NCBI GenBank assembly: GCA_029782365.1
Contig: JAKOUW010000076.1
Location: 372,001 to 436,000, forward strand
Source: Chloroflexota bacterium
GTDB taxonomy: Bacteria; Chloroflexota; Anaerolineae; Anaerolineales; UBA4823
Length of the DNA: 64,000 nucleotides
Direction: 5' to 3'
How positions within the stretch are numbered: position 1 is the first letter of the stretch; every line of letters begins with the position of its first letter. The notes below the pieces were generated by a model. It did not search any database and had not been told where the DNA came from. It saw only the letters and a program-made list of their open reading frames with translations. Shown here piece after piece: positions 52,194 to 61,105 of the stretch. Made by a program: the position numbers and the translations under genes.

Positions 52194-52586
52194 TTATTTC
52201 CCAATCAGTGAAGTGACGATTGCCGCAATTAGCGGCCCCAGACCGGCGAACAGGCCTCCGAAGCAGAGCGGCAAAAAGCCAACTGCCGCACCGAAAATGC
52301 CAATAAAAATTGAAAAGAACGTTGGGACAACCACCATGATCACGATCAAGACGATCACCCAAAGCATCGTTTTTTGTACCCGGGCTTGATCCTCAGGTGT
52401 AATTTGGCGAGTTTCGACTGGTTGTTCTATCACCACATTCGCCTCTTGGAGCGGGGGAGGCACTGGCTGGCGCAGTTCTGCAGGAACGACGACTGACTGC
52501 CCACAGTACTGGCAGCGAAGTGACGGCGAAAATCCATCTGTCTCGAGCATCGCGCCGCAAGAGGGACAATTGAAGGCCTGGGACAT
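52194..52586 (-). CDS. Zinc-ribbon membrane protein
   Basis: 130 residues. The N-terminal 30 residues form a zinc ribbon (CPSC at 8-11, CQYC at 25-28). A Pro/Gln/Glu-rich linker and two hydrophobic segments follow (about 73-95 and 97-128), the second Gly-rich. No enzymatic motif is present. Proteins of this design are common in Chloroflexota and usually lack assigned function. AGGAG lies 4 nt before the ATG. The gene starts 18 bp after the stop of the molybdenum hydroxylase gene and could be co-transcribed with it. Confidence 0.75.
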   Translation of the reverse strand: MSQAFNCPSCGAMLETDGFSPSLRCQYCGQSVVVPAELRQPVPPPLQEANVVIEQPVETRQITPEDQARVQKTMLWVIVLIVIMVVVPTFFSIFIGIFGAAVGFLPLCFGGLFAGLGPLIAAIVTSLIGK

Positions 52587-52604
52587 GAATTCTCCTGGCG
52601 GCGA

Positions 52605-55448
52605 TTATACCTGGGCAGTGACAGCCGCCGCTTGCTTCGCCACAATGATTTCCTGATCGACCGGCAAACAATCCACACGGACTCCGGTGGCATTGTAAAT
52701 GGCATTGGTGATAGCCGGAGTGGTGGGAATGCTGACGATTTCCCCCACACCTTTCGCTCCGTATGGGCCTGAAGCTACCGGATGCTCAACAATAAAGGAG
52801 GTGATCTCAGGTGTTTGGGTTATATTCGGAATTCGATAACGCGCCAGGCGGTCGGTGAAAATACGACCATCTTCAACAATAAAATGTTCCGTCAAGGCAT
52901 TACCGACGCCCATCACCACGCCTCCTTCCACCTGACCCTGGAGGCCCAATGGGTTGAGCGCTTTGCCGACATCGTTGGCGGCGATGACGCGCAAGACACG
53001 CGTTTCGCCAGTCAATGTATTTACCTCGACTTCGGCTGCCTGGGCGGCAAAGGAGTAGGCAAAATGCATATCACCGCCAGTCCCGAGAGGGCTGGTGGCG
53101 GGAGCCAGGTATTCATACAAGACACGCGGCTCGCGCCCTTCAGCACGCATCCACCCCACCACTTCTCCAAGTTTTATCCGTTCATTGCGCACAATTGCCA
53201 GCCCTTCGACAAATCGCACCTCATCCGGAGGGGCGTCGAAGCGCTCGGCGATGGTGTGTGCCATTGCCTGGCGCAAAGCCCGAGCGGCGTGTAAAGCGGC
53301 ATTCCCAGAAACAAAGGTTTGGCGAGAAGCGGTTGTTGGCCCGCCATCTGGGGTCAGGTCGGTATCCATAACGAGTACATGCACTTTGGCAGGCGGCAGG
53401 TTGAACTCTTGAGCAACGATCAATTGGAGCACAGTCACCAGACCCTGACCCAACTCAGCCGATGAGGTGCGGACTTCAAGCGTTCCATCTGAGTACAGCT
53501 CAACTTCAGCGCCGGCTTTATCGGCTGCTCCGCCTCCCAGGCCTGTGTTTTTGAATGCGACGGCAAATCCCCAAGCGCGCACCAAGTGTTGGGCATCTGG
53601 AACTGGCCGGGCAGCAAAACGCTGGCTGGCGCCACCAGGGGTCAGGCGGTCAACTTCTGCAATAACCTTGTCGATGCAATCCATCAAACCGACGCTCTCT
53701 TTAAGAAGCTGTCCGGTGTTGGTGACACTGCCAACACGCAAGGCATTCTGGCGACGCAGTTCTACCCGGTCCAGGCCCAAGTGTTCGGCGAGCATATCCA
53801 TCATCGATTCCATGGCGAAGTCAGATTGAGTGACTCCGAAGCCGCGGAATGCGCCAGCGGGCGGGTTGTTCGTGTACATTGCATAACAATCTGCTTTGAC
53901 ATGCGCTATTTCGTATGGTCCAGTGGAATGGGTAGTGGCGCGGGTGAGCACTTTTTCACCTAAAGAAGCATAGGCCCCAGTGTCGCCGTAGAGCTCCGTT
54001 TGCACTGCGACCAGCCGGCCATCTCGTTTCGCTCCGATTTTAACTCGTATCTGCGTGGCATGCCGCTTAGGGTGAACGACCAGGCTCTCATGACGGTCAA
54101 AAAGCAATTTGACTGGCCGATGCGTTGCCAATGCCAGCAGAGCGACGTGGATTTGGCCCATAATATCCTCTTTGCCGCCAAAACCACCGCCCACTAACTG
54201 TCCAATCACACGGACACGGTCTTCTGGCCAACCAAGCGCTCGGGCGACATCATAACGGTCAGAGTATGGAATTTGCGAGCCGACATATATTTCCATCCGC
54301 TCATCGGGAGTTAATCGGGCAATCGAACATTCAGGTTCTAAAAATGCATGATCCACGAAACCCGTATGGAAAGTGTGTTCTAAGACAACATCGGACTGTG
54401 CAAAACCCTCTTCGACATCACCTTTGCGAACTTTAATATGTTTCAATAAGTTGCCCTTCGGGTGCAAGGATTCGGTCTCTGGCTTTAATGATTGGACGGG
54501 ATCTCTCACAACTGGATGTTCTTCGAATTCAACTTCGATCAATGCGAGGGCTTGAACCGCAATTTCCAATGTCTCTGCCGCAACCAGGGCGACTGAATCG
54601 CCTAAATACCGCACCCGTTCGCCCACACCAACCAGACTCGGCCAATCTTTGATGACCAGACCATGGTAATGTTCGCCAGGGATATCATCTGCAGTCAAGA
54701 CAGCGGCTACCCCCGGGAAGGCGCGCGCTTTGGACACATCCAGGCGTTTGACAATGCCATGAGGTATGCCAGCTCGACGGACGCGGGCGTGCAGCATGTT
54801 GGGAAAATGCAAATCGTCGGTATAAATTGCAGCGCCAGTCACTTTCTCTACCGAATCAGGCCGAGGCTGTAAGCGGCCAATCACATCGAGAGGTTCTTGG
54901 GCTTCGGAAAATTCGGGCGGGCGAACAGGCTCGGAATTTCGCAAAGCCAGACCTGCAGCCTGAACTGCGCGCACTATCGTTGGGTACCCAGCGCACCGGC
55001 ACAGCGTATCTTTCAATGCAAAACGGATCTCTGCTTCGCTGGGATCAGGGTTGCGCTGAAGTAATGCATAAGCCGTCATCAACTGACCTGGAATGCAGAA
55101 ACCACATTGGACTGCTCCATACTTGACAAAAGCTTGCTGAAGAGGATGCAATTTTAGTAAATCCACTTCGCCTGTGCCTGTTTGTACAAACCCACTGGGG
55201 TGTTGCGGATTGTACAAATGCGCCAATCCTTCAACCGTCCAAATATCATGACCGTTTGCTTTCGCAGCTGGGAAAGTGCAGGCGAGAATTGGCTGGCCGT
55301 CAACCAAAACGGTGCAGGCTCCGCATTCCGATTCATTGCAGCCCACTTTTGTGCCGGTTAAGTTGAGCCGATTTCGCAATAAATCAACAAGCATTTCACC
55401 TGGCAGAGGATCAATTGTGATGGAATTGCCATTAATTTGAAGTTGCAT
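52605..55448 (-). CDS. Molybdenum hydroxylase: fused 2Fe-2S and molybdopterin subunits (xanthine dehydrogenase family)
   Basis: 947 residues from MQLQINGNSITID. Residues 1-75 are a plant-type ferredoxin domain (CNESECGACTVLVDGQPILAC), 76-155 the second 2Fe-2S domain (QCGFCIPGQ and LCRCAGYPTIVRA). The rest is the molybdopterin-binding part with GGGFGGKED, PPAGAFRGFGVTQ and the catalytic Glu in YGAKGVGEIVSIP. The AFRGFG loop differs from the AYxCSFR loop of form I CO dehydrogenase, so hydroxylation of a purine, aldehyde or aromatic N-heterocycle is likelier. The open frame runs 53 codons upstream, overlapping the FAD-subunit gene, but GAGGTG before 55448 supports this start. The FAD subunit is encoded next door. 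Confidence 0.92.
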   Translation of the reverse strand: MQLQINGNSITIDPLPGEMLVDLLRNRLNLTGTKVGCNESECGACTVLVDGQPILACTFPAAKANGHDIWTVEGLAHLYNPQHPSGFVQTGTGEVDLLKLHPLQQAFVKYGAVQCGFCIPGQLMTAYALLQRNPDPSEAEIRFALKDTLCRCAGYPTIVRAVQAAGLALRNSEPVRPPEFSEAQEPLDVIGRLQPRPDSVEKVTGAAIYTDDLHFPNMLHARVRRAGIPHGIVKRLDVSKARAFPGVAAVLTADDIPGEHYHGLVIKDWPSLVGVGERVRYLGDSVALVAAETLEIAVQALALIEVEFEEHPVVRDPVQSLKPETESLHPKGNLLKHIKVRKGDVEEGFAQSDVVLEHTFHTGFVDHAFLEPECSIARLTPDERMEIYVGSQIPYSDRYDVARALGWPEDRVRVIGQLVGGGFGGKEDIMGQIHVALLALATHRPVKLLFDRHESLVVHPKRHATQIRVKIGAKRDGRLVAVQTELYGDTGAYASLGEKVLTRATTHSTGPYEIAHVKADCYAMYTNNPPAGAFRGFGVTQSDFAMESMMDMLAEHLGLDRVELRRQNALRVGSVTNTGQLLKESVGLMDCIDKVIAEVDRLTPGGASQRFAARPVPDAQHLVRAWGFAVAFKNTGLGGGAADKAGAEVELYSDGTLEVRTSSAELGQGLVTVLQLIVAQEFNLPPAKVHVLVMDTDLTPDGGPTTASRQTFVSGNAALHAARALRQAMAHTIAERFDAPPDEVRFVEGLAIVRNERIKLGEVVGWMRAEGREPRVLYEYLAPATSPLGTGGDMHFAYSFAAQAAEVEVNTLTGETRVLRVIAANDVGKALNPLGLQGQVEGGVVMGVGNALTEHFIVEDGRIFTDRLARYRIPNITQTPEITSFIVEHPVASGPYGAKGVGEIVSIPTTPAITNAIYNATGVRVDCLPVDQEIIVAKQAAAVTAQV

Positions 55449-55491
55449 AATCACACCTCTAAATAAGTAATCTTTAAGCGTGAAACCGATT

Positions 55492-56367
55492 TTATGAAAA
55501 ACTGCGCGCCCAGGCGGTTTGCAAAGTTTCCTCAAACAGCACACTGGAAAGGCGTTGACGGTATTCGGCCGTGGCGCGATGCTGGCTGGTGCGGAAGCGA
55601 GCTTCATTGAGAAGGACTGCTTTTGCCTGGAGAATCACTTCTTTCGATATGAATTTGCCGTTGAGAAATGCCTCGGTGTTGCGGGCTCGAAGTGGAATCG
55701 GTCCGGCTGGACCAATGGCAATATGCGTTTCAGCAATATGGTCATCGTAGCGAGAAAGCCAAACAGCTATGTTGAGAATGGCAATCGCCACTCCTTGTGG
55801 ACGCATCACGCGACGGTGAACCGAAGCCTGGGCAGCGTTTTTTAGATCGAGGTGAAACCCAACGAGAAGATCCTTACGGAGATCTAAAGTCGAGCGCCCT
55901 GGCCCGGCGTAAAGATCAAGAATTGGAATTATGCGATGACCTTCCTTGGAAGCTACTTCGGCTTCAGCTTGCAGAGCAACCAGGGCAATCGCTCCATCAG
56001 CGGCTGGAAGGGCGTGGGCTACATTGCCGCCCAGGGAGGCTGTATTGCGCACCTGGGGGCCACCAATCAGACCACAGGCTTCTGAAAGAGCCTGTGCATG
56101 AATCTTGACCAGGGGAGATTGCACAATTTGATTGAGTGGAACTGCAGCGCCAATGAATAATTTATTTTCACGCAGCTCCAAAGCGGTTAATTCGGGAATA
56201 TTGGTGACATCTACCAGGGTTTCAACCGGTGCTTGGCGTCCTTGTTGTAAATCGAGCAGCAAATCTGTTCCTCCTGCCACACAACGCGCTGTTCCTGGAG
56301 TATTTTCTAGGGCGGCCAGGGCGTCAGATATATCGGTGGCAAGGTGGTAATTTTTCCAAATAGGCAT
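55492..56367 (-). CDS. FAD-binding subunit of the molybdenum hydroxylase (CoxM/XdhB-type)
   Basis: 291 residues from MPIWKNYHLATDI. The FAD-binding motif is visible as ARCVAGGTDLLLDLQQGR near the N-terminus and GGPQVRNTASLGGNVAHALPAADGAIALVAL in the middle (usually TIGGNxxxxxPAxD). It has the CO dehydrogenase flavoprotein C-terminal domain. It passes electrons from the iron-sulfur clusters of the partner to NAD or another acceptor. It precedes the Mo/Fe-S gene by 43 bp. An upstream in-frame ATG 25 codons earlier lacks similarity. A -10 element lies 44 bp before this start. Confidence 0.92.
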   Translation of the reverse strand: MPIWKNYHLATDISDALAALENTPGTARCVAGGTDLLLDLQQGRQAPVETLVDVTNIPELTALELRENKLFIGAAVPLNQIVQSPLVKIHAQALSEACGLIGGPQVRNTASLGGNVAHALPAADGAIALVALQAEAEVASKEGHRIIPILDLYAGPGRSTLDLRKDLLVGFHLDLKNAAQASVHRRVMRPQGVAIAILNIAVWLSRYDDHIAETHIAIGPAGPIPLRARNTEAFLNGKFISKEVILQAKAVLLNEARFRTSQHRATAEYRQRLSSVLFEETLQTAWARSFS

Positions 56368-56410
56368 GAGTGGTTTCCGATTGTCTTCTAAGTTTCGATG
56401 GAATTTCCTG

Positions 56411-56416
56411 ATTATA
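56411..56416 (-). promoter_or_regulatory. -10 element of the molybdenum hydroxylase operon
   Basis: TATAAT on the minus strand, 44 bp before the FAD-subunit ATG. The -35 (TTTTCT at 16 bp) is weak. Confidence 0.45.
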
Positions 56417-56555
56417 CCCTGATTGGTTCTCAAGAAAACCATTCATCAACCTGTATTAGGGCGATCGCATTTCAAAGATTGCCAGCGACCAGCTAAGCCT
56501 GGATTCGATCACTCTCGTCCTTGTCGGACAGAGCAAAGATTGTGAATCTCGGTGT

Positions 56556-57890
56556 TTATAAACTCGTCCTGGCTTTTAATTCCAAATATTGGTTAATCAC
56601 CGCTATCGATAGCTGGTCAGCCGGCACATCCAGTGTAAGGACTCCCTGACGTCGCAACTGGTCGAGCGTGACTTGGCGCTCAGCGAGCAATTGAGATGCA
56701 GCCATGCGTTGATATGCGTGCAAAGAGTCGATTGGTGTTTCCTGAGCTGCACGAATGATATCTGGATCGCTGATTGTCACGACCAACGGTAAGCTGGTGC
56801 GCCGCAGCAGCGCAGTTTGCGCTACTAGTTCTGCCAGGCCAGGTCCAGGAGTGAGGTCAGTAAAAATGATAACCAGTGCTCGCCGACGTTGTTTGAGCAT
56901 GAGATATGACAGCGCTCGGCGGTAATCGGGTTCAACTGGTTGAGCCCGAACAGCATAAAGAGTCTCAAGCATACGATAAAACTGAGCTCGCCCGCCCTCA
57001 GGCGATAAATAGGTATCGATTTGATCGGCAAATCCAAGCAAACCGACCTGATCGCCTTTACTGGCGGCTACGTAACCCAAAAACAAGACAGCGTTCACGG
57101 CATAGTCTAATTTAGCAGTACGATTAACCAAGGACTGCATCAAGCGACCAGTATCTAAAACCGCCATAATCATCTGGCTGCGTTCTGTTTCATATTCAAT
57201 CGTCACTGGCCGGCGGCGACGGGCGGTGGATTTCCAATCAATGCGCCTAAAATCATCATCTGCCTGGTATTCGCGCAAACGCTCATACTCTGTGCCGCTG
57301 CCGAACTGGCGGCTGTGGCGTAATCCGATCTCTTGCAAACGAGTCCGGCGGAGGAGTAAATCATAACGACGAATCTCAAGTAAGTTTGGATAAACTTTTA
57401 CGGTTTTTCCGGCTAACTGGCGTGCCTGGCGAACGATCAGACCGAGCGGGCTTGACCAGCGAATGTTGATGTCCCCAAAGTGAAAATCACCTCTCTGGGT
57501 GGGATGAATCTGATAGCTGCTTTGCCAACCAGGCGAACCAGCAGGGGAAAATTCTAATCTTCCAGAAAGAACCGGCGGAGATGCCGGAAATTCTTGCGGA
57601 GGCTCATCGCGGATCCAAAATTTGGTGGGATAAGTGGGGCGGGTACCTGTCGCAAAGCGCACCTGGACTTTAATGACGTTATCTACACCCAGGCTTAGGC
57701 GTGGTTCATGATGGCGGGTAATTTCGAACCGTCCAGGGCTGCCGGCCAACCAGGCATCAATGAGGCAAATGATGCCCATCATCAGCGCCCACAACCAACC
57801 AATCCATTCGATTTCAGGTTGCCAGGCACCTAACGCGAGAAGAGGGCAAGCTGTAAACAGAAGCAGAACGCCGCGCAGTGTCAGGGACAT
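56556..57890 (-). CDS. DUF58 domain protein
   Basis: 444 residues. Two hydrophobic helices at the N-terminus (about 5-22 and 28-48) are followed by a beta-rich region and the DUF58 signature FRRIDWKSTARRRRPVTIEYETERSQ (about 215-240). A von Willebrand A-like fold then follows with MIMAVLDTGRLM (Asp in place of the first MIDAS Asp) and RALVIIFTDLTPG. DUF58 proteins work with MoxR AAA+ ATPases, often on envelope or extracellular proteins, but the exact role is unknown. It starts 3 bp after the MoxR stop and is the last gene of the operon. Confidence 0.9.
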   Translation of the reverse strand: MSLTLRGVLLLFTACPLLALGAWQPEIEWIGWLWALMMGIICLIDAWLAGSPGRFEITRHHEPRLSLGVDNVIKVQVRFATGTRPTYPTKFWIRDEPPQEFPASPPVLSGRLEFSPAGSPGWQSSYQIHPTQRGDFHFGDINIRWSSPLGLIVRQARQLAGKTVKVYPNLLEIRRYDLLLRRTRLQEIGLRHSRQFGSGTEYERLREYQADDDFRRIDWKSTARRRRPVTIEYETERSQMIMAVLDTGRLMQSLVNRTAKLDYAVNAVLFLGYVAASKGDQVGLLGFADQIDTYLSPEGGRAQFYRMLETLYAVRAQPVEPDYRRALSYLMLKQRRRALVIIFTDLTPGPGLAELVAQTALLRRTSLPLVVTISDPDIIRAAQETPIDSLHAYQRMAASQLLAERQVTLDQLRRQGVLTLDVPADQLSIAVINQYLELKARTSL

Positions 57891-57893
57891 GAT

Positions 57894-58850
57894 CTATCTG
57901 GGGACATCCACAATTCCCAGCACGCGCTGGATAACTGCGTCCACATCGAGACCTTCAATCTCAGCTTCCGGTTTAAGCAAGAGTCTGTGGCGATAAACTG
58001 GCGGTACTATCTTTTTAATATCATCAGGCGTGACATATTCGTGGCCTTGTAAAGCGGCTAACGTTTTCGCTCCCAATAAAATATGGTTGCTGGCTCGCGG
58101 GCTGGCGCCCAATACGATGTCCGGCGATTGGCGGCTGGCGGCGGCCAGGCGAGCTATATAAGTCAAGATTCCAGGCTCGACGATCACAGATGCAATCGTT
58201 TTTTGTATCTCTGGAAATACTTCTGCCGGGAGAACCGCCTGCAAACCTGCGGCAGCCAGATCGTGCGCATCAAATCCTTGATGTACGCGCCTCAATATTT
58301 CCACTTCCACTTCTAAGGATGAATAGGATACGATGACTTTGAACATAAAACGATCGAGCTGAGCTTCGGGCAATGGGTAAGTGCCTTCAAATTCAATCGG
58401 ATTTTGGGTGGCAATCACCATAAAGGGCCGTTCTAAGGGATACCGCTCTCCATCCAGGTTGATCTGGCGCTCTTCCATTGCTTCCAGCAAGGCGGATTGC
58501 GTTTTAGCTGGAGCGCGGTTGATCTCATCGGCGAGCAGCAGCTGAGTGAAGAGAGGACCTTTTTTTAAGTAGAACTTACTGCTTGCCAGATCAAAAACAT
58601 TCGTTCCAAGAATATCCGAAGGCATCAGATCGGGTGTAAATTGGATGCGTGTAAAACGAGCCTGGACAAGGTGCGACAGGGTTTTCGCCATCAGCGTTTT
58701 GGCTGTACCTGGCACGCCTTCCAACAACACGTGGCCGCCGCTGAACAAGGCGACGGTGAGTTGTTCAAGTGGATCTTCCAACCCGACCAGTACTTTGCCT
58801 GCTTCCTGGCGCATGTGAGCATATATGTCTTTCAAGTCTGTGAGGAGCAT
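57894..58850 (-). CDS. MoxR-family AAA+ ATPase
   Basis: 318 residues. Walker A is [17 protein letters not shown], the MoxR-specific [12 protein letters not shown] follows, Walker B is [23 protein letters not shown], sensor 1 lies in [24 protein letters not shown], and the C-terminal lid contains [22 protein letters not shown]. MoxR proteins act as chaperones for metalloenzymes or VWA-domain partners, here surely the adjacent DUF58 protein. ATG 58850 is preferred over a GTG 6 nt earlier because AAGG sits 5 nt before it. A 12-bp hairpin without a T-run separates it from the lipoprotein gene. Confidence 0.94.
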   Translation of the reverse strand: MLLTDLKDIYAHMRQEAGKVLVGLEDPLEQLTVALFSGGHVLLEGVPGTAKTLMAKTLSHLVQARFTRIQFTPDLMPSDILGTNVFDLASSKFYLKKGPLFTQLLLADEINRAPAKTQSALLEAMEERQINLDGERYPLERPFMVIATQNPIEFEGTYPLPEAQLDRFMFKVIVSYSSLEVEVEILRRVHQGFDAHDLAAAGLQAVLPAEVFPEIQKTIASVIVEPGILTYIARLAAASRQSPDIVLGASPRASNHILLGAKTLAALQGHEYVTPDDIKKIVPPVYRHRLLLKPEAEIEGLDVDAVIQRVLGIVDVPR

Positions 58851-58862
58851 AGGCACCTTTTT

Positions 58863-58896
58863 CAGGGGATGCTCCTTTTGCCCAGAGCATCCCCTG
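58863..58896 (-). other. Intercistronic hairpin before moxR
   Basis: A perfect 12-bp stem (58863-58874 with 58885-58896), 10-nt loop, 7 bp after the solute-binding lipoprotein gene. On the minus strand it is followed by AAAAAGG rather than T, so it is not a normal terminator. It may protect or process the mRNA. Confidence 0.6.
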
Positions 58897-58903
58897 ACTT
58901 GTT

Positions 58904-61105
58904 TTATTTCCTTAAGGATAAGAACGGGACGAATGACGCATGCAACGGTGCTAACACAAACCCCTGGACACGAGGTTTTACCAATACATCATAAACTCCA
59001 TGTTCAATAGGTACTGTTGCAAAGTCATCAAGCAGTGCTTTTTCAGCCTGGTTGTAGAATTTTATCCGGCTGGCCGGATCCAGATCTACATTAGCCTGGT
59101 CAAGCAGCTTATCGATGGAGGGGTTAGAGTAACCAGACACATTAAAATCACTGCCGGTATGATATAAAACATCCAGGAAATTTTGTGGATCTGGATAATC
59201 AGCGCACCATCCGTATAAAGTCATCTGAGCAGGGTTGGTGCGAGCAGATTCTGTGAAAGTGGTAGGATCCAGAAACTCTACTTTGACATCGATGCCAAGA
59301 ATCTGTTTCCAGGTGGCCACCAGAGCATCCACCTCCGGATTACCCTGGGTTCCAAAACCAGAGGCGTTTAACTTGATTTCAGGTAAGTTCCCTGCGTATT
59401 TAGAGGCCTTAAGGGCTGCCTTGGCCTGGTCAGCATTATAGGAAGCGGCAGAGATAGCCTTGGAGAACCCAGGCATCGCCGGCGGTAGTATTGTGACTGC
59501 AGGTATATCCATATTGTTGGTCAGGCGTTCAACAAAACCTGCCCGATCAACAGACAAAGCAAAAGCTTTACGCACGTTTATATCATCGAAAGGCGGCAGA
59601 TTGTTGTTCATTTGGACGAATGTGGTGCACAACGTGGTTACTGACTGCCATTGATTATGCAAGGGATCATCAGTACGGCGAACCCGCTCTGCGTTCTGCC
59701 CGCCTAAATAGAGAATGTCCACTGTACCATCCTCATAGCGGCTGACCGCAGAGCCGCCAGCATCCAGCAGATAACCGACATATGGAACTTCAGCTTGCTT
59801 GTAATATTTGGGGTTTCGTTCCAGGATTAGCGAGCGAGTTTCCGTATATTTCATGATCATGTACGGCCCTGAAGCATTGGCCTGGAATACCCAATCCTTG
59901 GGATTATCCGTGACCGTATTTTGATCAACGATAAACGCGGTTGGGTATGTCAGTTTTTCCAAGAAATATGGCTTTGGCGCATCGACCTTGACGACCAGGG
60001 TATGATCATCTATTGCTTTTAAACCCGAAATATGATCTGTTTTTCCATTCAGCCGATCCTTCAATCCTACGATATCGCCCAAGTAAGTAGCTACAGTAGG
60101 AGATTTTAAATTTGGGTCAGCTGCTCTTTCCCAAGAATAAATGATGTCTTTGGTGGTGAGTGGAGTGCCGTCTGAGAACGCCAGGTTACTGCGCAAAGTA
60201 AAGGTATATACCAATCCATCAGCGCTGATCTCCCAGCTTTCTGCCAGATCGGGGTTTACCTGCAAATCTGGACCCAACCGTACCAGTCCGCTGAAAAGCA
60301 AGCCCACGTAATCTGCCGCTGAGGTGGTGGTGAGGGCGGGATCCAAGTCGCTGGCATCTGGATCACCATTTGCCAACAACCCTAACGTCTGATCACCAGG
60401 AGTGCCAAAGGGTTGAGGAGGGAAAAATGTGGCCGAACCGTACAGCTCTGCGAGTAAATCAGCCTGGTTCTTCAGCGTATCAGGAAGACCAACCGCGATT
60501 AACGCATAGGTATGTGGCCCAAAACTAGTAAAAGCTACCCGGTAAATGAGCGTACCTTGAGTGGATTTGACAGCCAGTTCCTTCACTTTTGCCGATTCCC
60601 CACTGCCCAGGGTCACATTTTTACCATCAGCAATTGTGACATCCTCACCTTTGAAGGTGTTATCCTTCAGGTCTGTCGCTACTGCATCCAGAGTATCTCC
60701 CGGATCAACAAGGATGATGAACGCCATGCCAATCGATGTGTTGTTTATTGTCACGTGACCCGCAGATTGGGAATCGATGTTCCAATCCGGTGGATATTGA
60801 AATTTGAACCCGGCTTCATTATTGGTATAACTTCCTATCGGCGTGGGGCTCGGTTCTGGCGGCGCAGTTTTCACTGGCTTGGAAGAACCGCTGGATGAAT
60901 TAGGTTGGCCAGCGGAAGGGGTATGGGTGGGGATGGTTGTCCGAGTAGGGCGCGGTGTCCGGCTGGGCGCAAGAGAAGGTTGAATAACGATAGCCGTTCC
61001 AAGTGCTGATGGAGGTGTAGCCTGACTGCCAGTTAGCGCCTGGCAGGCGAGACTTATCAGCATGATCAAAATAACAGGTAAGATAAGTGAACGCTTATTC
61101 ATCAA
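58904..61105 (-). CDS. Lipoprotein with PsbP-like domain fused to family-5 solute-binding protein
   Basis: 733 residues. Lipobox at Cys21 (IMLISLACQ), a Pro/Ser/Thr linker, a domain at about 95-240 with the PsbP/LpqN-like pattern [21 protein letters not shown] and [17 protein letters not shown], then a full SBP_bac_5 (oligopeptide/dipeptide type) binding fold ([64 protein letters not shown]). Such binding proteins normally serve Opp/Dpp ABC transporters, but no permease or ATPase for it is in the window. Its ATG overlaps the gluzincin stop by 4 bp, so it belongs to the MoxR/DUF58 operon. It may be a surface sensor or work with a transporter encoded elsewhere. Confidence 0.85.
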   Translation of the reverse strand: MMNKRSLILPVILIMLISLACQALTGSQATPPSALGTAIVIQPSLAPSRTPRPTRTTIPTHTPSAGQPNSSSGSSKPVKTAPPEPSPTPIGSYTNNEAGFKFQYPPDWNIDSQSAGHVTINNTSIGMAFIILVDPGDTLDAVATDLKDNTFKGEDVTIADGKNVTLGSGESAKVKELAVKSTQGTLIYRVAFTSFGPHTYALIAVGLPDTLKNQADLLAELYGSATFFPPQPFGTPGDQTLGLLANGDPDASDLDPALTTTSAADYVGLLFSGLVRLGPDLQVNPDLAESWEISADGLVYTFTLRSNLAFSDGTPLTTKDIIYSWERAADPNLKSPTVATYLGDIVGLKDRLNGKTDHISGLKAIDDHTLVVKVDAPKPYFLEKLTYPTAFIVDQNTVTDNPKDWVFQANASGPYMIMKYTETRSLILERNPKYYKQAEVPYVGYLLDAGGSAVSRYEDGTVDILYLGGQNAERVRRTDDPLHNQWQSVTTLCTTFVQMNNNLPPFDDINVRKAFALSVDRAGFVERLTNNMDIPAVTILPPAMPGFSKAISAASYNADQAKAALKASKYAGNLPEIKLNASGFGTQGNPEVDALVATWKQILGIDVKVEFLDPTTFTESARTNPAQMTLYGWCADYPDPQNFLDVLYHTGSDFNVSGYSNPSIDKLLDQANVDLDPASRIKFYNQAEKALLDDFATVPIEHGVYDVLVKPRVQGFVLAPLHASFVPFLSLRK

